Of a stretch of DNA of 64,000 nucleotides, positions 28,149-37,868 are shown one piece after another. Source of the stretch: Planctomycetaceae bacterium (lineage in GTDB: Bacteria > Planctomycetota > Planctomycetia > Planctomycetales > Planctomycetaceae); the NCBI GenBank assembly GCA_028284145.1, contig JANQSH010000198.1, positions 1 to 64,000 of the forward strand, written 5' to 3'. A program made the position numbers and the translations under genes. Below the pieces are notes generated by a model. It saw only the letters and a list, made by a program, of their open reading frames with translations. It was not told the origin of the DNA and did not search any database. Position 1 is the stretch's first letter, and every line of letters starts with the position of its first letter.

Positions 28149-30527
28149 TCATTCATCACCCATTTCCGCCCAGTCGACCAGTTCGATTTCCGGACGAAGC
28201 ACTTCTTTGAAGCCAAGTCTCGCGCTGGTTTTCACCCCTTTGCCGCCACGGGAAGTGACATTGTATTTGGTTTGCCCGAAGCTGACCTGTTTTCCATTGG
28301 AATTGACGGCCCGCAAGCAATCGCTCGGTCGGCTTAACTGGACAGCACCGATCACCTCGTCCTTCGGTTCCAGTTTCATGCCTTTCACGCCGATGCCAGC
28401 CGAGCTCAGCACAGGGATATCGTCAATCGCAAAGTGCAGAATGCGTGCTTTTTTCGTGGCCAGAAACATCGTCTTTCCTTCGGTAATCAGGCTGACATGC
28501 ACGACGTGATCGCCCGGTCTTAACCGGCAGAATTTTCGTCCCGATTTCGTCGATACCTGACGGAAGGTTGACAGGCTCAATCGCGAGACCTGACCATTGG
28601 CCGTGCAGATGAGCAGATACGGAGCCGGGGAGGGCATGACTCGTTTGTTCCTGTCTTCGGGAGTAAACCGCGCATCGGTCGAGAGTGCGCCGACCATGTT
28701 GACCCCATCCCCCAATTTGACATGCTTGGCAAGTGGATCGCCGTAACCGGTTGATGCGGGGATTTGATCAATCGGCAACGTGTACGCCACGCCGTCGCTG
28801 GAAAAGAAGATGATGTTGTCCAGCGTGCTGCCGGGTACGACGTCAAGCACTTCATCACCCTGTCGCGTTCGCGTGTTTTCCACACTCTGCAGGCGGCCAA
28901 CACGCTTCATCCAGCCTTCGCGCGTGACAATGACATTCGCGTTTTCCCGGACGATATATGCATTGGGGTCGAATTCCTCGATTTCGTCCGATGACCCAAT
29001 CGATGTGCGACGGCTGTCGCTGAATTCTTTCGCCACCTCGTTCAACTCGGTTTCAACGACTTTCCAGAGCCGTTTGGTTGAAGCCAGAATACGTCGAATG
29101 CGATTCGCCTCGGCCACCTTTTCCTCGAGTTCTTCGGTGATCCGTTCAATTTCCAACTGCGAAATACGATACAACTGCAGTTCAAGAATGGCGTTGGTCT
29201 GCTCTTCGTCGAGCGGGAAAGCCTTCATTAATTTCGTCGCAGCATCCTGCTTTCCCTCACTTTGCCGGATGATCCGCAGTGCCTTCTCCAGTCCTTCGAA
29301 GACAATTGCAAAGCCTTCCAGAATGTGAAGTCGTTTTTCCAGTTGGGCCAGTTGGAATTCAAACCGTCGCCGAACCGTCGCAAAGCGGAAATCGAGAAAA
29401 TGCTGCAAAATTTCGACCAGATTCAGGCGATCCGGAATGGTCGTCTCCTGATCATCTGGAACGAGGCAGGTTGAGTTGAAGGAGAAATTCTGTTCCAGAG
29501 CGGTGTGCCGGAACAGGTAGGTCATCACAGAATCCGGATCGGAACCGGGCTTGAGTTCCAGGATAATCCGCAGTCCATTGTCATCGCTTGTTTCGTCGCC
29601 CAAATCGATCAACTGTGGCAATTTGCGGCTGTTGACGAGATCTCCGATCTCCGATAACAATGGTCCTGTCGAAACGCTGTAGGGAACGGAAGTGATAACA
29701 ATTCGATTTGGAGTTTTCTTGCGGCGTTCTCGATCCAGTTTCCAGTCGGCTCGAACCTTGATCGATCCGCGACCTTGTTCGTAGGTCTTTCGCAACTCCC
29801 GCCGGTCGGTGACGATCCGGCCGCCGAGTGGAAAATCCGGACCTTTGATGTATTTCATCAGTTGGGCCACGGTCGATTTGGGATTATTGATGAGGTGGAT
29901 ACTCGCCTTGATAACTTCGCCCAGATTGTGTGGGGGGATATTGGTCGCCATGCCGACCGCGATCCCTTGCGTACCATTGACCAGCAGGTTGGGAAATCGA
30001 GTGGGCAGGACAACAGGTTCTTCGCGCGTGGCATCGTAGTTCGCTCTCGTGTCTACGGTCTGGTAGCGCAGTTCCGCCATCATCTGCCCGGCCAGAGCCG
30101 TCAATCGCGCTTCGGTATATCGTGCGGCGGCGTGGGGCAATCCCAGGACCGACCCAAAATTGCCCTGTCCATCCACGAGGGGGTGCCGCATGGAAAAATC
30201 CTGCGACAGACGAACCAACGCATCGTAAACGGCGACATCACCATGTGGGTGGTAATTCCCTGTTGTGTCGCCGCAGATTTTCATCGACTTGCGGCGTTTG
30301 CTGTCGGCGGTAAGACGCAATTCCTGATACATGACGTACAGAATGCGACGCTGCACAGGCTTGAGCCCATCGCGCACATCGGGCAACGCCCGAGACGTAA
30401 TGACCGAAAGCGCATAGTTCAAATACCGACGGCGAGTTTCCTCGCTCAGTGACACATACTGAATTCGATCCTCCGACACACCCGCGTCGGATTGACTTCC
30501 ATTTGATCGCGTCTTGGATTTCGCCAA
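28149..30527 (-). CDS. Type II topoisomerase subunit A (ParC/GyrA-like)
   Basis: 792 aa. The winged-helix/tower region carries the catalytic Tyr137 with its Arg136 (AAARYTEARLT). Cleavage-core motifs LPDVRDGLKPVQRRIL and GNYHPHGDVAVYDAL are clear, and the C-terminal beta-pinwheel contains SRGGKG, a partial GyrA-box. The partial box leaves gyrase activity possible but unproven. In the quinolone-determining region the usual Ser is Val98, while the downstream acidic residue is kept as Asp102. It is the first gene of a two-gene unit with the B subunit; the 660 bp upstream gap should hold the promoter. Confidence 0.93.
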   Translation of the reverse strand: MAKSKTRSNGSQSDAGVSEDRIQYVSLSEETRRRYLNYALSVITSRALPDVRDGLKPVQRRILYVMYQELRLTADSKRRKSMKICGDTTGNYHPHGDVAVYDALVRLSQDFSMRHPLVDGQGNFGSVLGLPHAAARYTEARLTALAGQMMAELRYQTVDTRANYDATREEPVVLPTRFPNLLVNGTQGIAVGMATNIPPHNLGEVIKASIHLINNPKSTVAQLMKYIKGPDFPLGGRIVTDRRELRKTYEQGRGSIKVRADWKLDRERRKKTPNRIVITSVPYSVSTGPLLSEIGDLVNSRKLPQLIDLGDETSDDNGLRIILELKPGSDPDSVMTYLFRHTALEQNFSFNSTCLVPDDQETTIPDRLNLVEILQHFLDFRFATVRRRFEFQLAQLEKRLHILEGFAIVFEGLEKALRIIRQSEGKQDAATKLMKAFPLDEEQTNAILELQLYRISQLEIERITEELEEKVAEANRIRRILASTKRLWKVVETELNEVAKEFSDSRRTSIGSSDEIEEFDPNAYIVRENANVIVTREGWMKRVGRLQSVENTRTRQGDEVLDVVPGSTLDNIIFFSSDGVAYTLPIDQIPASTGYGDPLAKHVKLGDGVNMVGALSTDARFTPEDRNKRVMPSPAPYLLICTANGQVSRLSLSTFRQVSTKSGRKFCRLRPGDHVVHVSLITEGKTMFLATKKARILHFAIDDIPVLSSAGIGVKGMKLEPKDEVIGAVQLSRPSDCLRAVNSNGKQVSFGQTKYNVTSRGGKGVKTSARLGFKEVLRPEIELVDWAEMGDE

Positions 30528-31187
30528 TTCGCACTCCTGTTGTCATTTCGATATCGCCCAATCCCTGAGCGAGGCCAGACAGGTTTCGTTCGCGCGCTGA
30601 TGAGATTGCGCCAATGCACGACGGGACAAAAACAATCCTGTTTCTCACAGTCGTCTGCCGGGCTTCAGTCGCTTATTCAGCCCTCATTGCTCAGGGTAAA
30701 ATCGCTCTCTTCCTTTCAACCCGACTCCAACATGCTCTCGTTTTTATCTGCACGTGAGCCCATTGAATGTGAGGCTCGATCACAGCATCATGATCTGTGA
30801 GAATAGGGCGATTGTAGCGGTTTTTCCAGTTCATTCAAACGTAGCGAATTTCCCGGTTGTGCCGGCTTTTCCGTGTGACTTTGACGGTTATAACGCCTTG
30901 CGAGCAGGTCGATTCCGAAAAACGGGTGGAACCGTAATGAGTGCCAGAGAAAGTCTAATTCTTACGATCGTTACGAGCCGAACTGCAGAGTAGGTCCAAA
31001 ACCGGCCTGATCTCCGTTGCGCTTGAAAAAGTGATCGGCTCTTGCCGCAAGCTGGATACCAAATCGGATGAGATGACCTCGCGAGTTTGAGTCATTCGAT
31101 TTGCAGAACGAAACACAAGTCATCTCAAACATCATCCGGCGAGCATGATCTCCCGGCAAATACGGAAACAGAAATAAGGGTGCCCCG
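30528..31187. other. Divergent intergenic region, no supported feature
   Basis: 660 bp between the topoisomerase operon and the secreted-protein cluster, which diverge. Short frames exist (for example 30754-30993) but show no recognisable product or ribosome binding site. I find no R1, R2 or RNA gene here. Confidence 0.5.
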
Positions 31188-31625
31188 ATGAGATTGGCAA
31201 CTGGCCTGAAAATCGCAACTGTCGTGATGGCAATTCAATTGTGTTCCGTCACGAAAGCGCAGGAGCCTGGCGAACCACCCACACCGGAAAGTCAGCAACA
31301 GAAACTCCAACCCGTTCCTTATCAGGACTATGTCATTCCCGGTTATGTGAAGTTGAATGCTCCGCTGAACCCCACACCCCGCCCCGATATTCCGCATCAG
31401 ATGGGTGGTGCGATGATTACAAATCAGGCATTCTATCCCCAGGAAATGCTTTACCCTCACGAATACAACGCGATGTACGGTCCATATTATTACCGAGTCT
31501 CCGGCAAGTGGAAGGTCACCCCCTGGGGGGTTCGTTCCTATGAACACTGGGAGTTGCTCGGAACCAAGGTGCGAGTGCGATACAAATCGAAAATCTCTCC
31601 CTTTTCCGGATTTGTCACGCCGTAG
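31188..31625 (+). CDS. Small secreted protein, Pro/Tyr-rich
   Basis: 145 aa with a signal peptide (about residues 1-24, ending VTKAQ). The mature part is Pro-, Tyr- and Trp-rich, with TPRPDIPHQMGG and a GPYYYRVSGKWKVTPWGVR segment. I recognise no domain. It lies 92 bp upstream of the large secreted protein on the same strand, and similar aromatic/Pro-rich composition suggests a common envelope setting. The function is unknown. Confidence 0.75.
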   Translation: MRLATGLKIATVVMAIQLCSVTKAQEPGEPPTPESQQQKLQPVPYQDYVIPGYVKLNAPLNPTPRPDIPHQMGGAMITNQAFYPQEMLYPHEYNAMYGPYYYRVSGKWKVTPWGVRSYEHWELLGTKVRVRYKSKISPFSGFVTP

Positions 31626-31717
31626 CCAAACCACCGTTTGACGGACTGAACGTTAGTGGTTGAAATGAGAATCGGACTCTCCGCCTGAAATGGCAATTCG
31701 CTTCAAGCAGGATGTTG

Positions 31718-34700
31718 ATGATGAATAGCAAACGTTTTTTCACCCCGGCAGCAATTGTGGTTGTTGGAGTTCTGGGATGGGCTTCGACGCAACTCGTTGC
31801 GCAAAGCAATAGCGCTGGTGTCTTTCGTGTGAGTGACCTGAATGAAGTGTCCGGGGCGGTGGAATACGTCCAGGAGTATCCGCGGCCATTGCCTCAAGTC
31901 CAGCAGGTTCCCTGTCACACGACTCATTCCCAACTCCCGCCGCAGGCGTATGGCGCAAACCTGATGCCGCAGCCGTATGCTCCGCAATATCAGCAGCGGC
32001 AATACGTGATGCCCCAACACGGCGCACAGCCAATGACACAGCCGCATTATCAGCCGCAAGCGTCGTTCGTGCCGACGTACGAGATTGGTGCTCACAACCT
32101 GATGTCTGCGGGCGTTGTGCAGACAAACGTCACTGAACCACTGACGCTCTCTCAACCGGGTGAATTACTCGGAGAATTCTGTGATTGCGAAGAATGTCAG
32201 CAGATTCGAGCGGATCTCAATGGTTGCCAGTGTGAAGAGTGTGTCGAGATTCGCAATTCGACACGTGTGGAAACGACGGTTGCCGATAATGCGAACACGC
32301 AAGTCCAGCAGACCGGTATCTTCAAGAAGAGTAAACCGAAGCAGGGGTGCACGTGTGACAATTGCGACTCTGGAAGGTGTGGAACAACCTCGTCGGTTTC
32401 AGGTCACAATGCAGGCGTATCTCCGGCTTCTCCTGCAACGGGTGGGTACGGTCAGTGCGGTCCATGTATGGTCAATGATCCATGTGTGATCAATGAATGG
32501 GTGAGCGACGCACACATTGTCGATGTCGGCAAAGAATACAAAATGACCGGGAACCCGTTGATTGACATGTGGACCTGTGCATGGATGAAAGTCAAGAGTG
32601 GATTGAAACGCAAGAAACTGAATAAGCGATTTCATAAGGCAGACTGCCTGCCGATGAACTGCTATTCGGGTGCGGTCTGCGGTCCAGCAGTCTATTCTGG
32701 TTTACCATCGTACGTTTACGCGCAACCTGAAGAAAAAGCCCATCGCAGTAAGACTGGTGGTCTATTCGGCATCGGAAAAATTTCGTTGCCGCTGTTCGGA
32801 AAGAACAAAGAGAAGGATTCCAGGTATCTGTTCTCCGATAAGCCGTGCGGCATCTATTACCACAACGATACCTCCTACAGCATTCCTGTCGGTGTGAAGT
32901 TGAAATCGTGCTATCCCGCATTGCCCCCGGAAGTTTTCGAGCGGGACAAACCGCCGAAAGCCGGGTTCCCCAATCTGTTCGGAAAACTGTTGAACAAAGA
33001 CAGGTATCAACGTCCTCAGGACTGCCTGCATCCGCAATCTGTGTATTCACATAATGGTGCTCCTCAGCATGGCTTGCCCGGTGGTCAGTGTCCACATGGC
33101 TGCCTGGTCCAACCTGGCCCACAGCACCCCACGATTGTTCCAACACCATCGCCGACACCGATTCCGGATGGCTCAGGTGTACCCGGCACTCAGAGAGTTT
33201 ATCCACAATGCCCGCCAGTTCCTTACCCGGTCGGTCCGCACAAGCAAATGGTACCAGGTGTCAGTCCGCAATCGGTCCCGGGTCAATCACCTGGGATCGA
33301 TCTGGGGCCATCGGACTCGTCGGCATCGCGGCGCGGCGGTCAACCGACTTATCCCACGCCGTATCGGACATCGATGCTTTATCGGGGAAATAACGAAGTT
33401 CACCAGACGTCGATTCAACTGGTTAATTTCAATCCAACAGCAGTTGAACCTGAAAGTAAATCGTTCGCAGCTCCCGTCGCTACGACACCGGGCAAAGCGG
33501 CCGAATTGCCCGCCAATTCTGGAAAAGTGAAACCAGACTGTCATCACTGCAATGATGCCCACGGTGGTTGTTCACATTGCCAGCCACGGAGCCACACCTG
33601 TGGTCATTGTCAGGGGCATGGCTGTCCGCATTGTAAAGTGGAAAAGAAGAGCCTGTTCAGGAAAGACCTTTGCAAAGAAGACTTCAGCCTGTTCAACAAA
33701 GATGGCAAGTTACGTGATGGCCTCGGTGAAATTGTGGACACGGTCCGCAGAAAAGCAGGCACGCTGACGCCCCAGAATGGACTGCACAAACCTTTCCAGA
33801 AAAAGAAAGATCTGTTCTACGAGGTTGAGTTGGAGCCGATCACCGAACGTCCCGAGCGGGCGGAAATGGTCAGTCCAGAATTTCATTGGGTCGAGACTCC
33901 CAAACCAGGGTCCAATCTGGCGGATGTTCCCGGCAAGCCGAGTGATGTTCGCCGTCCGGATCCCGCAGAAAGGATTATCAGGCCCGGTGGTGGGAGAGGT
34001 GTTCAAAAGCCAGATAGTGGAGCAGGCATTGGATTTCCCAATAGCCAGTCCGTTGGCAAGTCAGGAGCGAGTGGCCAGGCAGAAAGACCGTTGGCAGAGC
34101 GGATTGAATTCCCAGACACACTGGATACCGTCCGTATCCCGACGACCCGCGACGTGAAAAGCCCGAAAGAGCCTCCTTCGGTGAAATTGCCATTGCGACG
34201 AGGAGTCAAACGGCCCGGCAAACCCCAATCTGTGAAGTTGCCAGGCGGCAAGGAACTCGTCTTTTTCCCTGCTCGTCGTGGCGTACAAATCGATGAAGCT
34301 CCGTTGGCCAAACGTCCGATCGACATGACACACACTCCCTTTCCCAATGATTTGAGTGTTCGCAAGCCAGATGATGCTGACGAAGTGCGGCAGCCATCTG
34401 AGGCACCACAAATCTTGCAACCAGGGGAAACACATCGCGTCAAGATTCCAGGCGCTGGCGAATTTGAATTCTTCCCGAAGTCCCAATCGGCATCGCAATC
34501 GGTGGCACCTTTGGCGAGTCTTCCAGCCGGTCCCGAAAGTGTACAGCGCCCTCAAGGCGGCAATGTTGCAACATTGCCTTCGCCGGAACTTGTTCAGCGC
34601 GGTGATGTTCCGAGCGTTTCCCGTCCTCAGAAAGGTCGGGAAGTGGCTCCTGGCGAGTCTGAAAATGGAGGGGACTATCCGGATGCCAGTCAAACAGAAC

Positions 34701-36562
34701 CGCAGTTGATTGATGACTCACCGGCAAGTAAGTCGACAGGCATGCCGAAGAAAAAGTCATCAGTCGAATACCCGTTTTCTGAAGATGTCCTCCCGAACCT
34801 GGGCAGGAAAGTGAACCGTCCAGAAACGGGACAGGGTGTGCGGGCACCGCAATCGGTTCGTGAGTTGCCTTATCCGGACAGCCAATTTGTGAAACCGGGG
34901 CAATCTCCAGAAGTCTCTTCTCCCACCAGCAGACCGAACGCCAGGATTCCAGAAGGTGAAACTGTTCCTTTCGGTGAAGAGCCGGTTGAGACGTCTGTGC
35001 CGAAGGCGAACGGTATCGAGACTCCAAGGGGTTCGGTCGTAAGCTCACAACCATCTTCGCGATCAATACAGCCAGACACGGCACCGACTGCGAGCTATCC
35101 GCAACCAGACCATGCCCTCCCTCCATCTGCGCGGACCACAACTGTGCCAGATGACAAACTGACACCTCGACCACGCGGACTTGCGATCGATGATGGCGGA
35201 TCGAACCAACTTGTTCCGACACCGGCTCAGGGATCTGGCGCGAAGCCCAACGGTGGAGCTCCTGTTTCTCAGCCGAATCAGGCCACGACCACGCAGAGCG
35301 GGAACCAAATGGTCTCGCCTCCCGTTCGGGGCCCGCTGGCAGCAAGGCCTGAACCACGCATGGTCAGCAAGCGGCAACCAGGTGCCGGACAGATTGGGTC
35401 GCCATTTCCCGCGCAGGGGCAACCCCCTCGGGTCGGACAACCGGGGCGTTCGAATCAGCAGGGGTTTCCGGGTAACCAGTCTCGTACCAGCAACCCGCTG
35501 GGACGTTTCGGCACTTCACCCACGCAACCGACTGTTCCTGGGCTTCCGTCAGGTGATGCTGCAAAACATGGTCGTCCCGGAATGTCCAATCAGTCGCAGT
35601 TTCCGGCTGCTGCTCCGGGAACGGTACCTCGTCATGGAATGCCTGGTTCTTCAACCGGCAATCCAGATCAGGGCATGATCGGTCGTCCGAATGGCGGGCG
35701 ACAGGTGCCTGTCGATGCAGGGGCAAACCTGCGACATGGAAATCCGAACGCCAGTCAGTTAAATGGAGCCTCTCCGCGAAACAGTTCCGGTTCCGATTCC
35801 CGACTTCGCCATGGCCTCCCTCAACCTTCACAGGGTGAGACCATTCCACAAAGCAGCAACGGCGGACAACGCTTCAATGGATACCCTGCGAACAATCAAG
35901 ATGGTTTTTCACTGAACAGGAGTCGAACAGTCGCTCGACCGACCAGCACGCCGTCATTGAATGGACGGACCGGACCGAATGGAAATGGGTTCACTGTTCC
36001 GCAAAACCAATTCGGACGAGGGTATGGTGTGAGTCCGCATCAGCCGCAACGCACTTCACAACCGCAGAGTTCGATGAACGGTCGAACCGGAGATCAAATT
36101 CCACATGGACATGGCTCCTTTGTGAGCAATCCGAATCGCCAGACGATTACCGGTCAGCGAGCCGTGCCTCCTCGACCACAACATCCGACGCGGCTCGGAG
36201 ACGAACTGGCGCCGGAAGAGCGAAAAGAGGAAGACCTCGCACCTGATCCCGTGACTGACCCGGCATGTCGCTGGGGTTATTTCAAACCATCAGGCTCGGG
36301 TGGGAAAGGAACACCGATCGGCGGATATTACAGTGCTGCCTATCCCGTGAATCCCTGGTATCAGGATCCGCGAGACAGTCGAATCTACTCGGCACAAGGT
36401 TATGGCGTTCCGATGGCGGTGCCGCTGGCGCCAACGGTCACCCACACTTACAACTATGGATGGGGTGTTCCTTCGAGCCGGATGACGCCACTCTCCTGGA
36501 TGAAGAGTCGCGCTGGCTTCGGGCCGCACTATGCACCGCCCAACAGAAATGTCCAACGTTAA
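31718..36562 (+). CDS. Large low-complexity secreted protein with Cys/His clusters and Pro repeats
   Basis: 1,614 aa; start 31718 is preferred since AGG lies 6 nt upstream (ATG codons at 31712 and 31721 are alternatives). Signal peptide about residues 1-28, then GVFRVSD, shared with the gene that follows. Residues about 150-240 contain CxCxxC motifs (CDCEEC, CQCEEC, CTCDNC). Residues about 607-640 contain HxxC/CxxC repeats (HHCND, CSHC, CGHC, CPHC). Residues about 744-1120 are dozens of short 8-10 residue units built on V-[KR]-x-P, and about 1280-1370 repeat [KR]HGxP. The C terminus is Gly/Tyr/Pro-rich. Envelope, matrix or metal-binding roles are inference. Confidence 0.75.
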   Translation: MMNSKRFFTPAAIVVVGVLGWASTQLVAQSNSAGVFRVSDLNEVSGAVEYVQEYPRPLPQVQQVPCHTTHSQLPPQAYGANLMPQPYAPQYQQRQYVMPQHGAQPMTQPHYQPQASFVPTYEIGAHNLMSAGVVQTNVTEPLTLSQPGELLGEFCDCEECQQIRADLNGCQCEECVEIRNSTRVETTVADNANTQVQQTGIFKKSKPKQGCTCDNCDSGRCGTTSSVSGHNAGVSPASPATGGYGQCGPCMVNDPCVINEWVSDAHIVDVGKEYKMTGNPLIDMWTCAWMKVKSGLKRKKLNKRFHKADCLPMNCYSGAVCGPAVYSGLPSYVYAQPEEKAHRSKTGGLFGIGKISLPLFGKNKEKDSRYLFSDKPCGIYYHNDTSYSIPVGVKLKSCYPALPPEVFERDKPPKAGFPNLFGKLLNKDRYQRPQDCLHPQSVYSHNGAPQHGLPGGQCPHGCLVQPGPQHPTIVPTPSPTPIPDGSGVPGTQRVYPQCPPVPYPVGPHKQMVPGVSPQSVPGQSPGIDLGPSDSSASRRGGQPTYPTPYRTSMLYRGNNEVHQTSIQLVNFNPTAVEPESKSFAAPVATTPGKAAELPANSGKVKPDCHHCNDAHGGCSHCQPRSHTCGHCQGHGCPHCKVEKKSLFRKDLCKEDFSLFNKDGKLRDGLGEIVDTVRRKAGTLTPQNGLHKPFQKKKDLFYEVELEPITERPERAEMVSPEFHWVETPKPGSNLADVPGKPSDVRRPDPAERIIRPGGGRGVQKPDSGAGIGFPNSQSVGKSGASGQAERPLAERIEFPDTLDTVRIPTTRDVKSPKEPPSVKLPLRRGVKRPGKPQSVKLPGGKELVFFPARRGVQIDEAPLAKRPIDMTHTPFPNDLSVRKPDDADEVRQPSEAPQILQPGETHRVKIPGAGEFEFFPKSQSASQSVAPLASLPAGPESVQRPQGGNVATLPSPELVQRGDVPSVSRPQKGREVAPGESENGGDYPDASQTEPQLIDDSPASKSTGMPKKKSSVEYPFSEDVLPNLGRKVNRPETGQGVRAPQSVRELPYPDSQFVKPGQSPEVSSPTSRPNARIPEGETVPFGEEPVETSVPKANGIETPRGSVVSSQPSSRSIQPDTAPTASYPQPDHALPPSARTTTVPDDKLTPRPRGLAIDDGGSNQLVPTPAQGSGAKPNGGAPVSQPNQATTTQSGNQMVSPPVRGPLAARPEPRMVSKRQPGAGQIGSPFPAQGQPPRVGQPGRSNQQGFPGNQSRTSNPLGRFGTSPTQPTVPGLPSGDAAKHGRPGMSNQSQFPAAAPGTVPRHGMPGSSTGNPDQGMIGRPNGGRQVPVDAGANLRHGNPNASQLNGASPRNSSGSDSRLRHGLPQPSQGETIPQSSNGGQRFNGYPANNQDGFSLNRSRTVARPTSTPSLNGRTGPNGNGFTVPQNQFGRGYGVSPHQPQRTSQPQSSMNGRTGDQIPHGHGSFVSNPNRQTITGQRAVPPRPQHPTRLGDELAPEERKEEDLAPDPVTDPACRWGYFKPSGSGGKGTPIGGYYSAAYPVNPWYQDPRDSRIYSAQGYGVPMAVPLAPTVTHTYNYGWGVPSSRMTPLSWMKSRAGFGPHYAPPNRNVQR

Positions 36563-36667
36563 CAAAGATCATTCGAGATTGTCGCCCTGACGGATTCAGC
36601 GGGGTAACGTGTCTCGAATGTCCACGGGGATCAAGAAAACAACTGTCACCTTTGAAGTGAGAATGTT

Positions 36668-37756
36668 ATGCAGACAAGGATGTTTTGCACAATTCGATGG
36701 ATGCCAGTGGTCGTCATCCTTGCAACTTCGACCGCATCGGTTGTCGCCCAGGGAACATCGAGCAATGGAGTCGTTCGGATAAGTGATCGCCCCTACCTGC
36801 CAGGATCACAGCCGGGTTACAACTCAACCGCCCAGCGTTCCCAATCGGTGCACGCAACGCCGCCATCGTCACCCATTCGGCAGGTTGCCGCAGAAGCCCC
36901 CCACAACGGATTGCGAACACCCGTCAGCGGACCTGTAACCGTTCCGCAACGAACTGCCACGGCGGGAAACCAACCACCATCATTGTTTCAAAGTACGAAT
37001 GCCGGAACGTCTAATGGACGTGTAGCCTCTTACCAACAGAATAGTCAGGCACAACCGATGGCGGACCGGCCTGAAGATAAAGGTGGTGTCGGTTTTCGAG
37101 CCGCACGAAAAATGCGGAATACCGCTCATGTCGGTCAACTGGTGATCACAGCACCGTTCCGGTACGTTTACGGTTTGCTGGGCGGGGATGTCGGCCCCAA
37201 ACCGGGGCCATTGACGACGATGTTACGGGATGATGGAAGCTGTACGTTGCCTCCCGATCATGGTTGGGTTCAGCCTCAAAAAGGACCACCGATTGAACGG
37301 GTTCCGGTAACCTACTCCAATTTCTATCCTCAGTACTGGCACGGCGATCCACGGGCCGCACAGTCGCAGCAAAATGCACCTCGGTTTCCGCAGGTCAGTC
37401 ATCCAACCGACACGACCCAATTGGGGTATTACTACCAGACGGTTCCTTCCTGGCAGCCCAATCCCTACATGATTCCGCCTGACCCGAACCCGTTTGCATG
37501 GCTGGATCGCCAGTCGGCATTCGGTCAGATGCCTGTCGTGGAACGAGCGACACCGCTGCAGTCTCACTTGCGAAGTTGGCGAAAGAATGCCTTCCGCCGT
37601 CCGGACTACCAGCAGAAGTACATGAACCAGACTCAGAGCCCGCAGTTTCAGTCGCCACCGACAGGTCCGATGAAACCGATCGAAGATGTCCCGCCGCCCA
37701 ATGCCACATCGGCACCTACGGCGCGAGCCAATGTCGGAACGACTTCGGTTCAATAG
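36668..37756 (+). CDS. Secreted Pro/Gln-rich protein, paralogous N terminus to its neighbour
   Basis: 362 aa with a signal peptide ending SVVAQ (about residue 28). Directly after it comes GVVRISDRPYLPG, which resembles GVFRVSD at the same place in the preceding 1,614 aa protein. A conserved-looking segment about 140-180 (GQLVITAPFRYVYGLLGGD) could be a membrane-interacting hairpin. The C-terminal half is rich in Pro, Gln and Tyr. The TAG stop lies at 37754-37756, inside the left end of R1 copy 6. The function is unknown. Confidence 0.75.
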   Translation: MQTRMFCTIRWMPVVVILATSTASVVAQGTSSNGVVRISDRPYLPGSQPGYNSTAQRSQSVHATPPSSPIRQVAAEAPHNGLRTPVSGPVTVPQRTATAGNQPPSLFQSTNAGTSNGRVASYQQNSQAQPMADRPEDKGGVGFRAARKMRNTAHVGQLVITAPFRYVYGLLGGDVGPKPGPLTTMLRDDGSCTLPPDHGWVQPQKGPPIERVPVTYSNFYPQYWHGDPRAAQSQQNAPRFPQVSHPTDTTQLGYYYQTVPSWQPNPYMIPPDPNPFAWLDRQSAFGQMPVVERATPLQSHLRSWRKNAFRRPDYQQKYMNQTQSPQFQSPPTGPMKPIEDVPPPNATSAPTARANVGTTSVQ

Positions 37757-37855
37757 AGCCATCTGCTTTTTTGTGAAACGTTTCTGGCTCGTGGGAGTCT
37801 GTGTTGACAAGCCAAACGACAACTTTCGTGGCATGGAAAAGCGTAAAACGCTTTG
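37753..37855 (-). repeat. Dispersed repeat R1, copy 6 (diverged)
   Basis: Reverse orientation, ATAGAGCCATCTGC at the left and AAAAGCGTAAAACGCTTT at the right. The hairpin is AAAGCG-TTTTA-CGCTTT when read in R1 sense, with both arms changed from the consensus AGAGCG/CGCTCT so that pairing persists. It lies between convergent genes and provides the stop codon of the upstream gene. Confidence 0.7.
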
Positions 37856-37868
37856 GTTCGATGCCGAT

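Noticed and set aside
30540-30993. Short plus-strand frames upstream of the secreted-protein cluster
   Set aside because: No family, no good start signal, no repeat content; probably chance.
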